Assembly: GCA_963840805.1 (NCBI GenBank)
Contig: CAWJAJ010000015.1
Coordinates: forward strand, 310,001-374,000
Length of the DNA stretch: 64,000 nt
Direction of reading: 5' to 3'
Origin: CADEEN01 sp963840805
Lineage (GTDB): Bacteria > Pseudomonadota > Gammaproteobacteria > Burkholderiales > Burkholderiaceae_C
Both the position numbers and the translations under genes were made by a program. The notes under the pieces are model-generated. The model saw only the letters and a list, made by a program, of their open reading frames with translations, searched no databases and was not told the origin of the DNA. This document shows positions 42,196 through 51,033 of this stretch, piece after piece. Each line of letters begins with the position of its first letter. Position 1 is the stretch's first letter.

Positions 42196-42348
42196 CTTGC
42201 TCCCTCTCCCCCCGGGAGAGGGTAGGGGTGAGGGCGGCACGTGCGCAAGACCCTCACCCCTACCCTCTCCCGCACGCGGGAGAGGGAGTCGACGCGCCGG
42301 GCCGTTTCATACGGCGCGGGTCGCGCGAAGCGCGGTGGAGCAACTGAG
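42196..42348. repeat. Dispersed palindromic repeat before ligI
   Basis: A 21-bp perfect stem pairs 42214-42234 with 42251-42271 (arm sequence begins GGGAGAGGGTAGGGGTGAGG) around a 16-base loop. Each outer half also folds on itself (CCCTCTCCC with GGGAGAGGG). This is a repeat type seen between genes in many proteobacteria. Its right end, GTTTCAT to GGTGGAGCAACT, resembles the end of the repeat block before the adaptor gene at 2.78 kb, and supplies the GGTGGAG just upstream of the ligI ATG. It splits ligJ-ligK-dehydrogenase from ligI-ligABC. Confidence 0.8.
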
Positions 42349-43264
42349 ATGGAATTCACCAAGACCCCCGGCTGGCTCGACTGGTACGCCGGCCCGAGCA
42401 GACCGCGCTTCCAGGTGCCCGCCGGCAGTGTCGACGCGCACTGCCATGTGTTCGGCCCGGGCGCCGAGTTCCCGTATGCGCCCGAGCGCAAGTACACGCC
42501 CTGCGATGCCTCGAAGCGGCAGCTCTATGCGCTGCGCGACCACCTCGGCTTCGCGCGCAACGTGGTCGTGCAGGCCACCTGCCACGGCGCGGACAACCGC
42601 GCGATGGTCGATGCACTGGTCGGCAGCGGCGGCAAGGCGCGCGGCGTCGCGACCGTCAAGCGCCGGTCAGCGATGCCGAACTGCAGTCGATGCACGCTGC
42701 CGGCGTGCGCGGCGTGCGCTTCAACTTCGTCAAGCGCCTGGTCGACTTCACGCCCAAGGACGAGCTGATGGAGATCGCCGCGCGCATCGCCCCGCTCGGC
42801 TGGCACGTGGTGATCTATTTCGAGGCCGTCGACCTGCCCGAGCTGTGGGACTTCTTCACCGCGCTGCCGACGACGGTGGTGGTCGACCACATGGGCCGGC
42901 CCGACGTGAGCCTGCCGGTCGACGGCCCGCAGTTCGAGCTGTTCGTGAAGTTCATGCGCGAGTACCCGAACGTGTGGAGCAAGGTCAGCTGCCCCGAGCG
43001 CCTGTCGGTCACCGGCCCGAAGGCGCTGAACGGCGAGCAGGCGCGCCTACCGCGACGTGGTGCCGTTCGCCAGGCGCATCGTCGAGACCTTCCCCGACCG
43101 CGTGCTGTGGGGCACCGACTGGCCGCACCCGAACCTGAAGGACCACATGCCCGACGATGGCCTGCTGGTCGACTTCATCCCGCACATCGCGACGACGGCC
43201 GGAGCTGCAACGCAAGCTGCTGGTCGACAACCCGATGCGCCTGTACTGGCCGGAGGAACGCTGA
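42349..43264 (+). CDS. ligI: 2-pyrone-4,6-dicarboxylate hydrolase (frame breaks)
   Basis: Opens 2-pyrone-4,6-dicarboxylate to 4-oxalomesaconate; metal-independent amidohydrolase. VDAHCHVFGPGAEFPYAPER is the conserved N-terminal signature, and VDHMGRPDV and WGTDWPHPNL carry the active-site His and Asp. Breaks near 42668 (a missing C restores KRPVSDAELQS), about 43046 (CAGGCGCG for CAGCGCG) and about 43200 (GCCGGAG for GCCGAG). Corrected length is 304 residues. Its stop overlaps the ligA ATG (TGATG). Confidence 0.87.
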
Positions 43265-43698
43265 TGTCCCTGCAGAAACCCTATCTCGACGTGCCCGGCA
43301 CGACGATCTTCGACGCCGAGCAATCGCGCAAGGGCTACTGGCTGAACCAGTTCTGCATGTCGCTGATGAAGGCCGAGAACCGCGCCCGCTTCAAGGCCGA
43401 CGAGCGCGCCTACCTCGACGAGTGGGCGATGAGCGAGGAGCAGAAGCAGGCCGTGCTGGCCCGCGACCTCAACTGGTGCATCCGCCTCGGCGGCAACATC
43501 TACTTCCTGGCCAAGATCGGCGCCACAGACGGCAAGAGCTTCCAGCAGATGGCCGGCAGCATGACCGGCATGACCGAGGAGGAGTATCGCGACATGATGA
43601 TCAAGGGCGGCCGATCGGCCGAAGGCAATCGCTTCGTCGGCGAAGACGGCGACGCGCAGGCGCACCGGCAGCCACAGGGCGCGGCGGGGAGGAAGTGA
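43264..43698 (+). CDS. ligA: Protocatechuate 4,5-dioxygenase alpha subunit
   Basis: Small subunit (144 residues) of the type II extradiol dioxygenase LigAB, which caps the active site and cleaves protocatechuate to 4-carboxy-2-hydroxymuconate-6-semialdehyde. Motifs LDVPGTTIFDAEQSRKGYWL and FLAKIGATDGKSFQQMAGSM identify LigA. It is intact. A 25-residue hydrophilic tail extends the usual C-terminus. Two bases separate it from ligB. Confidence 0.92.
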   Translation: MSLQKPYLDVPGTTIFDAEQSRKGYWLNQFCMSLMKAENRARFKADERAYLDEWAMSEEQKQAVLARDLNWCIRLGGNIYFLAKIGATDGKSFQQMAGSMTGMTEEEYRDMMIKGGRSAEGNRFVGEDGDAQAHRQPQGAAGRK

Positions 43699-43700
43699 GC

Positions 43701-44556
43701 ATGGCCCGCATCACCGCCTCCGTCTACTCGTCGCACGTGCCCGCCATCGGCGCCGCGATCGATCTCGGCAAGACCGCCGAGCCCTACTGGGTGCCGCTGT
43801 TCAAGGGCTACGAGCCTTCGAAGCAATGGATGACGGACAACCGGCCCGACGTCATCTTCCTCGTCTACAACGACCACGCCACCGCGTTCAGCCTGGAAAT
43901 GATCCCGACCTTCGCGATCGGCACCGCGGCCGAGTTCACGCCGGCCGACGAAGGCTACGGCCCGCGGCCGGTGCCCAAGGTCATCGGCCACCCCGAACTC
44001 GCTTCGCACATCGCGCAGTCGCGTGATCCAGGACGACTTCGACCTCACCATCGTCAACAGGATGGACGTCGACCACGGCCTCACGGTGCCATTGAACCTG
44101 ATGTGCGGTTCGCCGCAGGCGTGGCCCTGCCCGGTGATCCCGTTCGCGGTCAACGTGGTGCAGTACCCGGTGCCCTCGGGCCGGCGCTGCTTCATGCTCG
44201 GCCAGGCGATCCGCAAGGCGATCGAGTCGTACGACGAACCGTTGAAGGTGCAGATCTGGGGCACCGGCGGCATGAGCCACCAGTTGCAGGGGCCGCGCGC
44301 CGGCCTGATCAACCGCGAGTGGGACAACGCCTTCCTCGACCGCCTGATCGCCGACCCCGAAGGCCTGTCGAAGGTGCCGCACATCGAGTACGTGCGCGAG
44401 GCCGGCAGCGAAGGCATCGAGCTGGTGATGTGGCTGATCGCGCGCGGCGCGATGGCCGATGTGGCCGGCGGCGCCAAGCCCAAGGTCGCGCACCGCTTCT
44501 ATCACGTGCCCGCCTCGAACACGGCGGTGGGCCATCTGATCCTGGAGAACACATGA
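43701..44556 (+). CDS. ligB: Protocatechuate 4,5-dioxygenase beta subunit (frame break)
   Basis: Catalytic iron-containing subunit, 284 residues after correction. Iron ligands His12 (YSSHVPAIG) and the His in VYNDHATAF are present, with the acid in EAGSEGIELVMW and the catalytic His in GGMSHQLQGP. The frame changes near 44021 (CAGTCGCGTGATC), with one base too many. Its ATG follows ligA by 2 bases, and its stop overlaps ligC (ATGA). Confidence 0.88.
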
Positions 44557-45506
44557 CCATCAAAGTCGCTCTCGCCGGTGCCGGCGCCTTCGGCATCAAG
44601 CACCTCGACGCCATCAAGCTGATCGACGGTGTCGAGGTCGTCTCGCTGATCAGCCGCGAACTCGACAAGACCAAGGAAGTGGCCACCAAGTACGGCATCG
44701 GCCATGTCAGCACCAACTTGGCCGACAGCCTGGCGCTGAAGGAAGTCGACGCCGTCATCCTGTGCACGCCGACGCAGATGCACGCCGAGCAGAGCATCGC
44801 CTGCCTGAAAGCCGGCAAGCACGTGCAGGTCGAGATTCCGTTGGCCGACAGCCTGCTGGGCGCCGAAGCGGTGGCCGCGGCGCAGAAAGCCAGCGGGCGG
44901 GTCGCGATGGTCGGGCATACGCGCCGCTTCAATCCCAGCCACCAGTGGGTGCACAACAAGATCACGGCGCGCGAGTTCAACATCCAGCAGATGGACGTGC
45001 AGACCTATTTCTTCCGCCGCACCAACATGAACGCGCTGGGCCAGGCGCGCAGCTGGACCGATCACCTGCTGTGGCACCACGCGGCGCACACGGTCGATCT
45101 GTTCGCCTACCAGGCCGGCGGCGAGATCGTCCAGGCCAACGCGATCCAGGGCCCGATCCACCCGACGCTGGGTATCGCGATGGACATGTCGATCCAGCTG
45201 AAGAGCAGCACCGGCGCGATCTGCACGCTGTCGCTCAGCTTCAACAACGACGGCCCGCTGGGCACGTTCTTCCGCTACATCGGCGACAGCGGCACCTACA
45301 TCGCGCGCTATGACGACCTCTTCAACGGCAAGGACGAGAAGATCGACGTGTCCAAGGTCGCGGTGTCGATGAACGGCATCGAATTGCAGGACCGCGAGTT
45401 CTTCGCCGCGATCAAGGACGGCCGCGAACCGAATTCGAGCGTGGCCAAGGTGCTGCCCTGCTACCGCACGCTGCACCGGCTCGAGCAGCAACTGAACGCG
45501 CACTGA
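44553..45506 (+). CDS. ligC: 4-carboxy-2-hydroxymuconate-6-semialdehyde dehydrogenase
   Basis: Gfo/Idh/MocA-fold NADP enzyme of 317 residues that oxidises the cyclic hemiacetal of the ring-cleavage product to 2-pyrone-4,6-dicarboxylate. Rossmann start VALAGAGAFGIKHLDAI, the catalytic-region TRRFNPSHQWVHNKI and DHLLWHHAAHTVDLFAYQ match LigC/PmdC. It is intact. The product is the substrate of the LigI encoded upstream, so these genes form a complete segment. Confidence 0.92.
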   Translation: MTIKVALAGAGAFGIKHLDAIKLIDGVEVVSLISRELDKTKEVATKYGIGHVSTNLADSLALKEVDAVILCTPTQMHAEQSIACLKAGKHVQVEIPLADSLLGAEAVAAAQKASGRVAMVGHTRRFNPSHQWVHNKITAREFNIQQMDVQTYFFRRTNMNALGQARSWTDHLLWHHAAHTVDLFAYQAGGEIVQANAIQGPIHPTLGIAMDMSIQLKSSTGAICTLSLSFNNDGPLGTFFRYIGDSGTYIARYDDLFNGKDEKIDVSKVAVSMNGIELQDREFFAAIKDGREPNSSVAKVLPCYRTLHRLEQQLNAH

Positions 45507-45538
45507 CACTCGCGCGACGACTTCCCGAGGATCCATCC

Positions 45539-45883
45539 ATGAGTGACAAGCATCCCATCCCCGGCACCGTGATCTTCGACGGCGAGCAGGCCATGAAAGG
45601 CTACGCGCTGAACAAGATGTGCTTCTCTTTCAACGACGCGGCGAACCGCCAGGCCTTCCTCGCCGACGAGGACGGGTACTGCGCCCGCTACGGCCTGAAC
45701 CCGCAGCAGCGCGAGGCGATCCGCGCGCGCAACGTGCTGCAACTCATCGCCGCCGGCGGCAACGCCTACTACCTGGCCAAGTTCGCCGGCATCTTCGGGC
45801 TGGACATGCAGGACATCGGCGCGCAGCAGACCGGCATGACCAAGGAACAGTTCCAGGCCAAGCTCCTGGCCGCGGGCCACTGA
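45539..45883 (+). CDS. Second LigA-like dioxygenase small subunit
   Basis: Protein of 114 residues of the LigA family: IPGTVIFDGEQAMKGYALNK and AAGGNAYYLAKFAGIFGLD align with LigA above but lack its C-terminal extension. GAGG precedes the ATG. It is paired with a LigB-like gene 24 bases downstream. It is too divergent from the first copy to be a recent duplication, so a different aromatic substrate (for example gallate or another 3,4-dihydroxy acid) is plausible but unproven. Confidence 0.85.
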   Translation: MSDKHPIPGTVIFDGEQAMKGYALNKMCFSFNDAANRQAFLADEDGYCARYGLNPQQREAIRARNVLQLIAAGGNAYYLAKFAGIFGLDMQDIGAQQTGMTKEQFQAKLLAAGH

Positions 45884-45907
45884 GCGCCAACACCGGAGAC
45901 GCAACGC

Positions 45908-46750
45908 ATGGCAAAGATCATCGGTGGCATCACCACCTCGCACGTCCCGGCCATCGGCCGCGCGATCGCCAAGAACCTGCAGCAGGAACCGTACTGGAAG
46001 CCGTTCTTCGACGCCTTCATCCCGGTGCGCCAGTGGCTCGCCGAGGCGAAACCGGACGTGGTGGTGGTGCTCTACAACGACCACGGGCTGAACTTCTTCC
46101 TCGACAAGATGCCGACCTTCTCGATCGGCGCCGCACCCGAGTACCGCAACGCCGACGAGGGCTGGGGCATCCCGACGGTGCCGGCTTTCCAGGGCGATCC
46201 GGCGCTGTCGTGGCACCTGATCGAAGCCCTGGTCGACGAGGAATTCGACCTCACGACCTGCCAGGAGATGAAGGTCGACCACGCCTTCACGCTGCCGATG
46301 GCGCTGCTCTGGCCGGACCAGCGCTGGCCGGTGCGCACCATTCCGGTCTGCATCAATACCGTGCAAGCGCCGTTGCCCAGTGCCGCACGTTGCTACAAGC
46401 TGGGCCAGGCGCTGGGGCGCGCGGTGGCCTCGTGGCCGGGCAACGAGAGGGTGCTGGTGCTGGGCACGGGCGGCCTGTCGCACCAACTCGATGGCGAGCG
46501 CGCCGGCTTCATCAACAAGGCCTTCGACCTCGCCTTCATGGACAGCCTGACCGGCGATCCGGCCTGGGCGACCCGCTTCTCGACCCACCAGCTGGTGGAA
46601 CAGGCCGGCACGCAGGGTGTCGAGCTGCTGATGTGGCTGGCCACGCGCGGTGCCCTGGGCACGCAGGTGCGCAAGCTGCACTCGAACTACCACATCCCGA
46701 TCTCGAACACGGCATCGGGCCTGATGCTGCTCGAGCCCGCGGTGAACTGA
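45908..46750 (+). CDS. Second LigB-like extradiol dioxygenase large subunit
   Basis: Catalytic subunit of 280 residues, intact, with the same iron ligands as LigB: His12 in TTSHVPAIG, the His in LYNDHGLNFF, the acid in AGTQGVELLMW and the catalytic His in GGLSHQLDGE. GGAG lies 10 bases before the ATG. With the preceding small subunit it makes a second LigAB-type dioxygenase in the same locus. Residues flanking the active site differ (DKMPTFSIGAAPEYRNADEG here), consistent with a changed substrate. Confidence 0.87.
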   Translation: MAKIIGGITTSHVPAIGRAIAKNLQQEPYWKPFFDAFIPVRQWLAEAKPDVVVVLYNDHGLNFFLDKMPTFSIGAAPEYRNADEGWGIPTVPAFQGDPALSWHLIEALVDEEFDLTTCQEMKVDHAFTLPMALLWPDQRWPVRTIPVCINTVQAPLPSAARCYKLGQALGRAVASWPGNERVLVLGTGGLSHQLDGERAGFINKAFDLAFMDSLTGDPAWATRFSTHQLVEQAGTQGVELLMWLATRGALGTQVRKLHSNYHIPISNTASGLMLLEPAVN

Positions 46751-46773
46751 CACTCGATGAAAGCCAGTCCCGC

Positions 46774-47625
46774 ATGAACATCACCGGCACGACGCGCGTC
46801 TTCCTCATCGTCGGCGACCCCGTGGCCCAGGTGCGTGCGCCGGAGGTCTACAACCACCTGTTCCTGCGGCACGGCGTGGATGCGGTGCTGGTCCCCGCGA
46901 AAGTGCCCGCGGCGCATCTGGCCGGCTTCGTCAAGAACAGCCTGTGGGCCGACAACATCGGCGGCCTGTGGGCGACGATCCCGCACAAGGCCGCGTTGTT
47001 GCCGCTGATGGATCGGTCCGATCGAGGGGCACAGATCGCGGGCGCGGTCAACGCCGTGCGCCGCAATGCGGACGGCCAACTCGAAGGTGCACTCTTCGAT
47101 GGACTCGGTTTCGTCAAAGGCCTCGACCACTTCGGCATCGACGTGGCCGGCCGCCGCGTGCTGGTCGTCGGCGCCGGCGGTGGCGGCCAGGCGGTCGTGG
47201 CGGCACTGGCGCAGCGCGGCGCCGGCCGGCTGGCCGTCTTCAACCGCACCGAGGCGCGCGCCACCGATCTGGTCGACCGGCTGAAGCCCGCCTTCGGTGC
47301 GGCGGTCGAGGTGGCGCCCAGCGCCGATCCCGCCGGTTATGACCTCATCGTCAACTGCACGTCGCAAGGCTTGAAGCCCGACGACCCGCTGCCCTTCGAC
47401 CCTGCACGCGTCGACGCCGGCGCGTCGGTGGTCGACATCATCATGACGCGGCAGCCCACGCCGCTGCTTCGAGCCTGCGCCGCGCGCGGCATTGCGGCAC
47501 ATGCCGGCTTCGAAATGCTGGTGCAGCAGGTGCCCGAGTACCTGCGCTTCTTCGGCATGCCACAGATCGCGCAGACCTTGCAGGACGATCTGTCGGAAGT
47601 GCGCGCGCTGTTGTACCCGCGATGA
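46774..47625 (+). CDS. AroE-like shikimate/quinate dehydrogenase-family protein
   Basis: Protein of 283 residues. The substrate loop GDPVAQVRAPEVYN, the catalytic Lys in ATIPHKAAL, the Asp in FDGLGFVKGL and the NAD(P) motif VVGAGGGGQAVVAAL are those of shikimate dehydrogenases. The substrate loop departs from the PVSHSLSP consensus of biosynthetic AroE, and it sits inside a catabolic locus, so a role in breakdown of quinate/shikimate (which yields protocatechuate) or of a related ring acid is likely. Start: ATG 23 bases after the previous stop. Confidence 0.82.
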   Translation: MNITGTTRVFLIVGDPVAQVRAPEVYNHLFLRHGVDAVLVPAKVPAAHLAGFVKNSLWADNIGGLWATIPHKAALLPLMDRSDRGAQIAGAVNAVRRNADGQLEGALFDGLGFVKGLDHFGIDVAGRRVLVVGAGGGGQAVVAALAQRGAGRLAVFNRTEARATDLVDRLKPAFGAAVEVAPSADPAGYDLIVNCTSQGLKPDDPLPFDPARVDAGASVVDIIMTRQPTPLLRACAARGIAAHAGFEMLVQQVPEYLRFFGMPQIAQTLQDDLSEVRALLYPR

Positions 47626-47658
47626 TCCGATTCAGCCGCGCGCCATGACCCCGCTGCG

Positions 47659-48489
47659 ATGAGCCTCTTCGACGAGCCGAAGATCGACGCGCATTGCCAT
47701 GTGCTCGATCCGGCGCGCTTCCCTTACGCCGCCGACGTAACGTATCGCCCCGCCGGCCAGGAGATCGGCACGCTGGCGCAATACCAGTCGGTGATGGACG
47801 CCTACGGCATGCGGCACGCCCTGCTGGTCGGCCCGAATTCGGGCTACGGCACCGACAACCGCTGCCTGCTCGACGCGATTGCACGGGGGCGCGGGCGCTT
47901 CAAGGGCATCGCAGTGGTGCCGAACGACGTCGGCCGCGCCGAGCTCGAGCGCCTCAAGGCGGCCGGCGTGATCGGCGTGGCGTTCAACGCCACGGTGCAT
48001 GGCGTCGATCACTACACGGCCACCGCGGGCCTGTTGCGCCTGTTGGCCGACCTGGACCTGTTCATCCAGGTCCAGGTCGAACACGACCAGTTGGTACCGC
48101 TCGCGCCACTGCTCGTGGCCAGCGGGGCGCGCATCCTGATCGACCATTGCGGTCGCCCGACGCCCGCCGCCGGCCTCGCGCAGCCTGGGTTCCAGGCCCT
48201 GCTGGCGTTGGCCCGCACCGGCCGCGCGGCCGTCAAGCTGTCGGGCTACCAGAAGTTCTCGGCCGAGCCGACGCCCTACGTCGATGCGCAGCCGTTCGTG
48301 CGCGCGCTGATCGACGCTTTCACGCTCGATGCCTGCGTGTGGGCGTCCGACTGGCCGTTCCTGAAGGCGACCGAACGTCTCGATGTCGGGCCCCTGCTGC
48401 GGGCCGTCGAGCGGTTGCTGCCCGAGCCGAACGATCGCCGACGGCTGCTGTGGGACACGCCGCGCCGGTTGTTCGGCTTCGACGCGTGA
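47659..48489 (+). CDS. LigI-like amidohydrolase (second copy)
   Basis: Amidohydrolase of 276 residues, intact, with the PDC-hydrolase-type signature KIDAHCHVLDPARFPYAADV and the C-terminal acid motif VWASDWPFLKATE; ILIDHCGRPTP carries the expected His. It lies in the second dioxygenase module and may hydrolyse the lactone formed from that enzyme's product, by analogy with LigI. The specific substrate is unknown. Confidence 0.83.
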   Translation: MSLFDEPKIDAHCHVLDPARFPYAADVTYRPAGQEIGTLAQYQSVMDAYGMRHALLVGPNSGYGTDNRCLLDAIARGRGRFKGIAVVPNDVGRAELERLKAAGVIGVAFNATVHGVDHYTATAGLLRLLADLDLFIQVQVEHDQLVPLAPLLVASGARILIDHCGRPTPAAGLAQPGFQALLALARTGRAAVKLSGYQKFSAEPTPYVDAQPFVRALIDAFTLDACVWASDWPFLKATERLDVGPLLRAVERLLPEPNDRRRLLWDTPRRLFGFDA

Positions 48490-48521
48490 ATCCGGCAATC
48501 GATTCACCTCCAGGAAAGGCC

Positions 48522-49502
48522 ATGACCATCATCCAGGCGGGCACGCGGCGCCGCACATGGCTCGTCGCCGGTTCTCTGGCCTGCGCCTGGCCGTGGGTCG
48601 AGGCGCAGACCGGCAAGCCCGTTCGACTCGTCGTGCCCTTCACGCCGGGCGGCAGCACCGACATCCTCGCCCGCGCTCTCGCGCCCAAGCTGGCAGCAGC
48701 GTTGGGCCAGAACGTGATCGTGGACAACAAACCCGGCGCCGGGGGCTCGTTGGGCGCCACCGAGGTGGCCCGGGCGGAAGCCGATGGCCAGACGCTGCTG
48801 ATGGGCCACATCGGAACGCTGGCCGTCAACCCGTCGATCTATCCGAAGCTCGGCTACGACCCGCTGAGAAGCTTCGTTGCCGTGGCCTGGGTGGCGCGGG
48901 TGCCCAATGTGCTGGTCGTCAACGCGCAGTCACCGCTGCGGAACTTGAAGCAATTCGTCGAGCGCGCCAAGGCAATGCCGGGCCAGTTGTCGTATTCGTC
49001 CGGTGGCAATGGCAGCGCAGCGCACATCACCTTCGAGTACCTGAAACTGACGACGAAGACCTTCCTGCTTCACATCCCGTACCGCGGCACGGCGCCGTCG
49101 GTGACCGATCTGATCGCCGGCCAGGTCGACGCCACCTTCACGGGCACGCCCGCGGTACTGCCACACATCAAGAGCGGTCGGTTGCGCGCACTGGCGGTAT
49201 CGAGTGCCCAGCGCCTGGCGGCACTGCCCGACGTGCCGACCGTGGCCGAGAGCGGCTACCCCGGGTTCGAGGCCGATCAGTGGTACGGCATCGTCGCGCC
49301 CACCGGCACGCCGGCGGCCACGGTGGCGCGGCTCAACGCCGAGATCAACAAGGCACTCGCGCTGCCCGAACTGGCACAGCAACTCGCGATCGAGGGTGCC
49401 GTGCCGTCGCCCACAACGCCGGCGGCCTTCGCCGATCTGATCCAGCGCGAGATCCCGCGCTGGGCCGCGGTGGTGAAGGCAGGTAACGTCAGGCCCGATT
49501 GA
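48522..49502 (+). CDS. Bug-family (TctC) periplasmic binding protein
   Basis: Substrate-binding protein of 326 residues with an N-terminal signal peptide (about 1-29, ending VEAQ). PVRLVVPFTPGGSTDILARA, VDNKPGAGGSLGATEVA and the C-terminal IPRWAAVVKAGNV are standard for the tripartite tricarboxylate transporter family, very abundant in Burkholderiales. The TctAB membrane partners are not here. Placement suggests it collects an aromatic or pyrone carboxylate for this cluster. Confidence 0.88.
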   Translation: MTIIQAGTRRRTWLVAGSLACAWPWVEAQTGKPVRLVVPFTPGGSTDILARALAPKLAAALGQNVIVDNKPGAGGSLGATEVARAEADGQTLLMGHIGTLAVNPSIYPKLGYDPLRSFVAVAWVARVPNVLVVNAQSPLRNLKQFVERAKAMPGQLSYSSGGNGSAAHITFEYLKLTTKTFLLHIPYRGTAPSVTDLIAGQVDATFTGTPAVLPHIKSGRLRALAVSSAQRLAALPDVPTVAESGYPGFEADQWYGIVAPTGTPAATVARLNAEINKALALPELAQQLAIEGAVPSPTTPAAFADLIQREIPRWAAVVKAGNVRPD

Positions 49503-49551
49503 GCCGCGGCCGCTGCAGAGCGCCCTGCGCCCGTTGCCCATGGAGGACGAC

Positions 49552-50539
49552 ATGATCGAGACTCAACGGCCTTCGTCGCGCCGCGCCGTACTGGTGGCCC
49601 TTGCGGCAGTCGGCGCCGTGCGTCCGCTGTCGGCACAGGCTCGCTTCCCCGACCGGCCGATCACGTTGCTGGTGCCTTTTGCTCCGGGCGGCATCGCCGA
49701 CCTGACCGCGCGCGCGGTGGCCGAGTCGATGGGCAAGACGCTCGGCCAGCCGGTCGTCGTCGAGAACAAGCCGAGCGCCGGCAGCATCGTGGCCTCGCAG
49801 GCCGTGGCGGCGGCGCGGCCCGACGGACACACGCTGCTGCTGATCAGCAACGGCAACGCAGTCAGCGTCGGGCTGTTCAAGAAGCTGCCGTACGACACGC
49901 TGAAGGATTTTGCGCCGGTCACCACGCTCGGCTTCTTCGACATCGGCGTGTTCGCAGCGGCGAACTCGCGCTTCGCGACGCTGAGCGATGCACTGGCATT
50001 CGCCAAGGCCAACCCGGGCAAGCTCAACGTCGGCACCATTGCGGTGGGCAGCACGCAGCAACTGGCCGCCAAGCTGTTCGAGACGGTCGCCGGCATCGAC
50101 GTGCTGGTGGTGCCGTACAAGGGCTCGCCGGCGGTGCTGACGGCGCTGCGCGCGCGGCGAGATCGACATCGCGTTCGAGATCGTCGGCCCGATGGTCCCG
50201 CAGGTCACGGCGGGTGTCGTGAAGGCGCTCGCGGTGTCGTCCGACAAGCGCAACCCGGCGTTGCCCGACGTGCCGACGGTGCAGCAGGCGGGAGTCGCCG
50301 GCTACAACGTGGCGTCGTGGAACGGCCTCGCGGCCCCGGCCGGCACACCCCTGGCGGTGGTCGAGGCGCTGAACAAGGCCGCCCGCGAGGCCGTGGCTTC
50401 CGCAGCGGCGCAAGACCGGCTCGGCCGACTCGGCATGCGCCTGCAGGCCAGCACACCGGCCGAATTGCAGGCCCTGCTGGGCAGCGAGATCAAGCGCTGG
50501 GGTGACGTGATCCGGGCGGCGAAGATCGAGCCCGAATAG
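49552..50539 (+). CDS. Bug-family (TctC) periplasmic binding protein (frame break)
   Basis: Second binding protein, 328 residues after correction, with a twin-Arg-like N-terminus (RPSSRRAVLVALAAVGAV). Motifs ITLLVPFAPGGIADLTARAV and VENKPSAGSIVASQAVAAA are in frame one; IDIAFEIVGPMVPQVTAGVV and the C-terminal half are in the next. The break is near 50155 (CGCGCGCGGCG). The ATG preceded by GGAG was chosen over a TTG 6 codons earlier. It ends 6 bases from a convergent gene. Confidence 0.85.
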
Positions 50540-50545
50540 GCTGCG

Positions 50546-51016
50546 TCACTTCGGTGCCGGATCGGGCGGGCTGCCCTTGTCGAACACCACGCGCCAGCGG
50601 CCATCGGGCTCACGCTGCCAGATCGAATTGAAACGCGCGACGACCAGCCCGTTTGCATTCCGAACCGGCCCTGTCGACAACGCAAGCTGGCCCGAAGCCA
50701 GCACCTCGACCCGGTCCGGTTCCCACGAAAACGGCGCCTGCGGCCCGTCGAAGTACACCTTCCACGCCGCCATCACGGCGGCTCGGCCGCGTGCAACGGC
50801 CTGGTCGGCGAAGAACACGGTGTCCTCGGCGATATGGCGGCCGAAGGCGGCGTGGTCGCGGTCGGCCATGGTCTTGGCGAAAGCGCGTTCGGCGGCAATC
50901 ACCTCGGCGCGCCAGGACCCGGGGGGCGCCCCTTGCGCGGCGGCCCCTCCGCCGATCGATGCCGCTGCCGCCATCGCTGCCACCCTGCCCTGCCACGCCA
51001 CCACCATCGCCTGCAC
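50546..51016 (-). CDS. SnoaL/DUF4440-like exported protein
   Basis: Protein of 156 residues with an N-terminal signal-like region (ending AAAQG) and an NTF2-like cone fold: AFAKTMADRDHAAFGRHIAED, VFFADQAVARGRAAVMAAW and the C-terminal WQREPDGRWRVVFDKG. Relatives include ketosteroid-isomerase-like enzymes and binding proteins, so function is open. Gene stands alone between convergent and divergent units. Confidence 0.75.
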   Translation of the reverse strand: MQAMVVAWQGRVAAMAAAASIGGGAAAQGAPPGSWRAEVIAAERAFAKTMADRDHAAFGRHIAEDTVFFADQAVARGRAAVMAAWKVYFDGPQAPFSWEPDRVEVLASGQLALSTGPVRNANGLVVARFNSIWQREPDGRWRVVFDKGSPPDPAPK

Positions 51017-51033
51017 CCGTCAGACCCGAAGGC

